Shown here: in pieces, positions 59,815 through 64,000 of the stretch | Layout: every line of letters begins with the position of its first letter | Numbering within the stretch: position 1 is the stretch's first letter | Assembly: GCA_951804985.1 (NCBI GenBank) | Contig: OX638132.1 | Coordinates: 85,688,696 to 85,752,695, forward strand | Origin: Dryomyza anilis | Taxonomy: Eukaryota; Arthropoda; Insecta; Diptera; Dryomyzidae | Direction: 5' to 3' | DNA: 64,000 nucleotides | Position numbers and translations under genes: made by a program | The notes under the pieces: model-generated | Database searches by the model: none | What the model was told of the DNA's origin: nothing | What the model saw: the letters and a program-made list of their open reading frames with translations, nothing else

Positions 59815-60061
59815 GTCCAAACTAACTATAACAATTTCTAACGTTTTTTTTTTAATTGTTCCACTTAATAGCATATTCCCTGAAAATTTAATTTTGGTAC
59901 TGTTTTATACAATCAATTTTCCATAAACATACTAATGCCCCTCATCTGAAAATATCATCACTTCATATATAAAGAATGTTTATTCTTATTGCATACTCAG
60001 TTTTTTTACCTATTACGTCGTGTTCGGATGAAAGCGGCTATTTTTCAGTAATTTGCTTACT

Positions 60062-60165
60062 CAGAAAAAAATTCCTATTAGTCAATAGTCAAAATAAATA
60101 TTTTCATACAAACACAAAAACTGTTTAATAGTATTTTATAGTATTTAAAGGTTTTTGCAAAGTTT
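60062..60165. repeat. 221-bp MITE, end fragment
   Basis: ACTCAGAAAAAAATTCCTATT, AATATTTTCATA and TTTAATAGTATTTTATAGTA match one half of the 10617 family. Confidence 0.65.
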
Positions 60166-60184
60166 CAAGATGGTATTTTGATAT

Positions 60185-60715
60185 TGTTACGAAAAGAGGT
60201 AATTTGCCCCACTGTGCAAGCATTCAACAATAATAATGAGACGCAAGACAATTCAGCGCTCTAAGCAATGTGTTAGAAAGAGACGGAAGATCATTCAGCG
60301 TACTGGGCAATGTGCGAGAAAGAGATGGAAGATCTGCACATTAAAACACATGAGTGCGAATGAGATGCCAATAGCATGCGACTTCACGAAACGAGTAGAA
60401 GGTTCTCAAAACAAGTCGAAGCTTGTCGAAATGTGTCGAACTGATGCATGCAGTATATAAGGGAGACGCATCAGAGGTACAGCACTTCAGTAGTGATTGT
60501 AAAGTGGTCGAGTGCATCTCGTGTGATAAATGTCAAGTTAAATTGTGGACATGCAGCAGTTGTTAGAATTTGTTATTAATAAAGTTGTTTATTAAAGTGA
60601 ATTAATAAAGTTAATTGTTATAATTTAAACCAAACATAAGAGTGTTTTTATTTTGTACACAATACAACGATACGAGCTCGTAGAACAGTTTTCCGTAGAC
60701 TGAATTTTCGTAACA
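60185..60715 (+). mobile_element. Solo LTR, Ty3/Gypsy-like
   Basis: Starts TGTTACGAAAAG and ends TTTTCGTAACA (short inverted TGTTACG/CGTAACA), flanked by ATAT at 60181-60184 and 60716-60719. A 531-bp length, a TATA-like GTATATAAGGG near 60452 and AATAAA signals near 60580 and 60596 match an LTR with its own promoter and polyadenylation site. A 4-bp duplication fits the Ty3/Gypsy group. There is no internal region, so it arose by LTR-LTR recombination. A 74-codon ORF inside is incidental. Confidence 0.88.
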
Positions 60716-60825
60716 ATATGTATGCTATTTTTTGAAAATCGTGAAAACTTATCACAAAATCAATATCTCAAAAACTAGGTAAAATCTCAAATTTGACTTT
60801 GCTTGGTCGATTTGCTGTATATACA
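60716..60825. repeat. Fragment of the 22518 foldback and mini-me subtype 2
   Basis: TTTTTTGAAAATCGTGAAAAC through AATATCTCAAAAACTAG matches 22795-22855. GGTAAAATCTCAAATTTGAC then matches 23370-23390. Confidence 0.6.
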
Positions 60826-63306
60826 TTGTTTTTTTTTTTTAAATATATACAAGCATTTGAAACTTTTGACGGAAACTGAGTTGATAGAGCATATTTTAAA
60901 ATTGAGAACAGATTTAAACAACTATTTGACATTTTTCACATAGAATAAAAAATCAAAAAGGTGATTTTAATTTTAAAGTCGACTTTAAACTGTCTATGAA
61001 TATGCGCCAATACTTTTAAATTTTTGTAGATCACTATATTTCCTATGTTATAATAACAAGATCTGCTATATGTCTGTTACATCTGAGTTTAGATTATTTA
61101 CTTAATTAATCCAACCTACACCGAAAACAAATAATAATTTTATAATATAAAAATTCTATTACTCCTGCAATGAATAGTCTCTAAAATTATAAACCCTTGC
61201 CTATTAATAACAATACACTTCCGTAACCATTAACAGGCGAACAACTTCACACCAATCTGCAGACAAAAAATACCTTTTTCCCCTGGCTATAACTTAATTT
61301 AAATTAACAAACAATGTTTTTATTTGCCATTTAAATACAATTCGAAACTTGTATTTTTGTTTCTTTTTATATTCTGTTGCATTACCATTAATATTAAGAT
61401 TTTAACAGCTTTCATTAGGCAGCACCACATCCCATCCCATCCCATCGCAATCCAAAACACCCCCAACCCAGCAAACACTTGAGCGGTATCAAACATCAAA
61501 AGTAACAAAAATAATAAAAACCCTTTGCTCGTGTTGGAGACGGTTGTATCAGAAAGAGCACGTGCTGGTAATTTTCCAGCAACAGCAGTCAAGAGCAAAA
61601 GGATTTGTCTTGAGTATCCTGCAGGAGCTTAACAGGTAATTAAGTTCTTATAGAGGCGTATTTGAACGCCAGACATTTGGTAAATACAGAAAAACCAAAA
61701 ACCGAAAAAAAAAAACCCTTCGAATAGAAAAATCAAAAAGAACGGATTTTGAGTAAAGAAACATTTAATGGGTTTTAATTGCAAATAGACTTTGTTACAC
61801 AAGCTGCGTAAAATTGTTACAACTTGAGAATAGGTCTCACAATAAAATGGTGCGTGTTAAAAAATAAACTTTTCATAAAAAATTAAAAAAAAAAGTAACA
61901 TGTAAAATTTAAGCTAAAATTATGCGTTAAATTTTAGAGATAAACACGTTTAGCATATAAATTTAAGAGCAAGTAAAATATGAGTTTTAAAAGGTAGATT
62001 CCTTTAATGGTGCGTGACTTTTAAAGTACAAAGCGTACGAGAGAAAAACGTAAAAATCATTGAAATTTTTATAACATGGAAAAACTTGAAGCTAATTAAA
62101 TTTTCACATTAACTGAAGCGTGAAAATATGCCGCAAACATTAAATTTGAGTAATGTTTTGGCGAGGCTAAAGAATGCTGTATTGTTTACACAATGACAAC
62201 TTAAAGTAGTAAATTGTATTAATTACACCGAGAAAATTAATGCGAGTTAAATTTAATACATTTTTTATCAGAAAAAAATGTTGTATTTATTTGATTTAAT
62301 TTTACTGCAAGATGTATTTGAAATTCGTTTTTTGTACATTTTACAGAAACTGTAGTATTTTTTATCTTCCGTAAAATATATCCAGAATGTAGTAAAAACA
62401 ATACTTTTTATAAAAATAGAAACTTTTGTATTTTTAATACAGATGTAGTAAAATATGGTACAAAATGCACCATACAAAAAAAAACTACATCAATTTAGTA
62501 AAAACAAATTCATGTTTTTTATTTTCAATGTATAATAAAAGACAAGTATTTTGTTGTCTGTCTAAAATTAAAGCCTTAAATTACGTGCCTAAAACGAACA
62601 GAGTACAAAACCAAAACTTTTGAAAAATAACACAGATTTTCACACCATTAAACGTAATTATCACTTTAAGAACAATTCCAACAACAACAACAAAAAAAAT
62701 CAATGTTTTCAACACATAAGAAAAATGAAAGCATCATCATAATTTAAACACAAAAGAGCGCAAAAACAAAAAAAAATCACAGAAACTTTGCAAAACTTAA
62801 GTGGCCACTTAGGTGAGTCCTTTTGGTCATTTTGTTCGCTTGTATGGCTTAGATTTTGAAAAACAAACTTAGAAATGAAAAAAAAAATACATAAAAAGTA
62901 TGGGGAAAAAAATGACAACTTCATCAGGTTTTATGCCACTTCAAAAGTTTGCGCAATCAAGAATGAATGAGATTGAAAGCCAGAAAAACTAAACTGAAAA
63001 ATTGTCATTAATTTATTTAATGGAGTGCTTTTTACTCATTTTACTTTGTAATATAGAAAGTACTTGCTTTTGAGGTTGCTTGCTGCCCTGTTCGCTTTGC
63101 GGAAGTAGATAAAGTGCGCTTCAACCGCAAATTAAAATAAACGTGGTTATAAAGTGAAAGCGCACCATAACAAAAAAAAAAAAAAAAAAAAAAACAAGAA
63201 AAAGGACGCATCTTTAAAGATGAAGAATGTTTAACGATGAAGGCGTCTTTAAGCTTGCCATAATTTTAAAGTCAAATATAGGGGTAATTAATAGAATATA
63301 TACTCT
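60826..63306. other. Unassigned sequence
   Basis: 61200-61640 is less AT-rich, with CCCATCCCATCCCATCGC at 61430-61447. 61840-62530 is AT-rich with inverted words that may be a decayed MITE but no convincing ends. 62700-63170 is AT-rich and gene-free. A 24-A run lies at 63172-63194. Confidence 0.4.
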
Positions 63307-63390
63307 CTGAAAAAAGATACTATACAATTAATAGTTTTTACTATTGAAATTAGTCAATAGGATAAACTCTTAATTTATCAATAGCATTCC
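63307..63390. repeat. 221-bp MITE, left half
   Basis: CTCTGAAAAAAGATACTATA through GTCAATAGGATAAA matches 31723-31790. It is followed at 63400-63495 by words shared with the CACACA-ended MITE (TTGGTTGCCGCAACAAAT). Confidence 0.6.
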
Positions 63391-63495
63391 TATGCCTCTA
63401 TCAGTTTGACGCTATCAGTTTTTGCCGCAACCGAATTATTCAGTTGGACAATTTAGTTGGTTGCCGCAACAAATTAGTTTTCTCAGTGCGAACAC

Positions 63496-64000
63496 CGACC
63501 TTGGAAATAATTACACGGATAAAGTTTAAAACTGTACTTCCACCAATAACATATGTGGTTGAAAATTGCATATATTTTTTTAATGTTTAAAAATTGTATA
63601 TCCTTGTTGTTTTTAATCATGTCTTGAAAAACCATTCTTCTCGAAAGGTGCTTTTATAAACATTCATTTTTAAAAATCAGTGTATCTAAACGAAAACGAA
63701 TTTTGTACATTTGTATTAAATATCCATACCTATGTGAGTTTCAACAAATTTATTATTTTTGCATTTTCCAACAATTTGCATTATACTTATGTGTCGTGGT
63801 TCTGTATAAACAATTTTCACACATTATCTATTTTGATAAATTAAATGCTCAAACCTGTTGACTTTCCAACTGAATTATTAATGCCTGCATCCTGACATGC
63901 ATCCAACCTAATGCTTGTGCACTGGCACTGGCAACTGTTGTAGTGTTTAGTAGTCAAAAAGTTGGCATCAACGCCAAAATAGTACAAAATTATAAATTTT
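63496..64000. other. Unassigned sequence
   Basis: AT-rich. 63870-63950 is less so (CTGCATCCTGACATGCATCC). No gene or shared repeat seen. Confidence 0.4.

Noticed and set aside
60236..60460. 74-codon Arg/Lys-rich ORF
   Set aside because: It lies wholly within the solo LTR and consists of short repeated words.
62230..62530. Possible MITE beginning ACACCGAGAAAATTAA
   Set aside because: No matching inverted right end could be found, so it is not listed as an element.

Overview
The window is AT-rich, gene-poor eukaryotic DNA made mostly of mobile-element remnants and tandem repeats. It looks like a higher fly (Diptera, perhaps a calyptrate such as a blow fly or house fly). The reasons are several copies of a mini-me/DINE-like element (an internal (GTCY)n microsatellite beside a conserved core, known from dipterans), a DD37E Tc1/mariner element, hAT-type elements with 8-bp target duplications, a tRNA-derived SINE, and low-complexity A/T sequence throughout. 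The species placement is inference. I found no host protein-coding exon, rRNA or functional tRNA that I could defend. The only recognisable protein sequences are two broken transposases.

Layout. 1-6000: AT-rich DNA, an A-rich (AAAAC)n tract, a minus-strand SINE, one full and one deleted mini-me copy, and a plainer stretch. 6000-8100: a 1.1-kb array of a 19-bp minisatellite, a fragment of repeat family A, and a MITE. 9.3-16.3 kb: a TA-flanked MITE, a SINE, a 221-bp MITE, a 780-bp hAT element, repeat family B, a 1.26-kb element carrying seven 61-bp repeats in exact register, and an 838-bp inverted-repeat element. 18-24.7 kb: two SINEs, a near-complete family A element, a broken mariner transposase interrupted by a 563-bp foldback element, and further MITEs. 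26-30 kb: A-rich DNA holding a mini-me copy and a 1.1-kb foldback hAT element with a perfect 8-bp duplication. 31.7-41 kb: a MITE, a SINE-like copy with an internal insertion, mini-me copies, a MITE with an extra interior block, and a 301-bp MITE made from the mariner's 5' end. 42.4-42.9 kb: a 42-bp palindromic minisatellite. 46-51.4 kb: inverted copies of families A and B, then a TIR element that hosts a complete but frameshifted DD37E mariner. 51.7-55.4 kb: a degenerate and a 2-kb array of the same 19-bp minisatellite. 57.5-60.7 kb: a MITE with a SINE inside it, a 1.2-kb hAT element with a perfect 8-bp duplication, and a solo LTR. The rest, to 64 kb, is AT-rich DNA I cannot assign.

The features do not form a pathway. 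They record repeated, often nested insertion. Autonomous sources appear to have left non-autonomous derivatives, clearest for the mariner at 21.5 kb and the snap-back MITE at 38.4 kb. The clearest candidates for undescribed families are the SINE, the three hAT-type elements, the 61-bp-repeat element, the 42-bp palindromic minisatellite and the 19-bp minisatellite. The flanks suggest an intergenic or large intronic region, or a transposon-rich domain such as pericentric heterochromatin or a piRNA cluster. The sequence alone cannot decide which.
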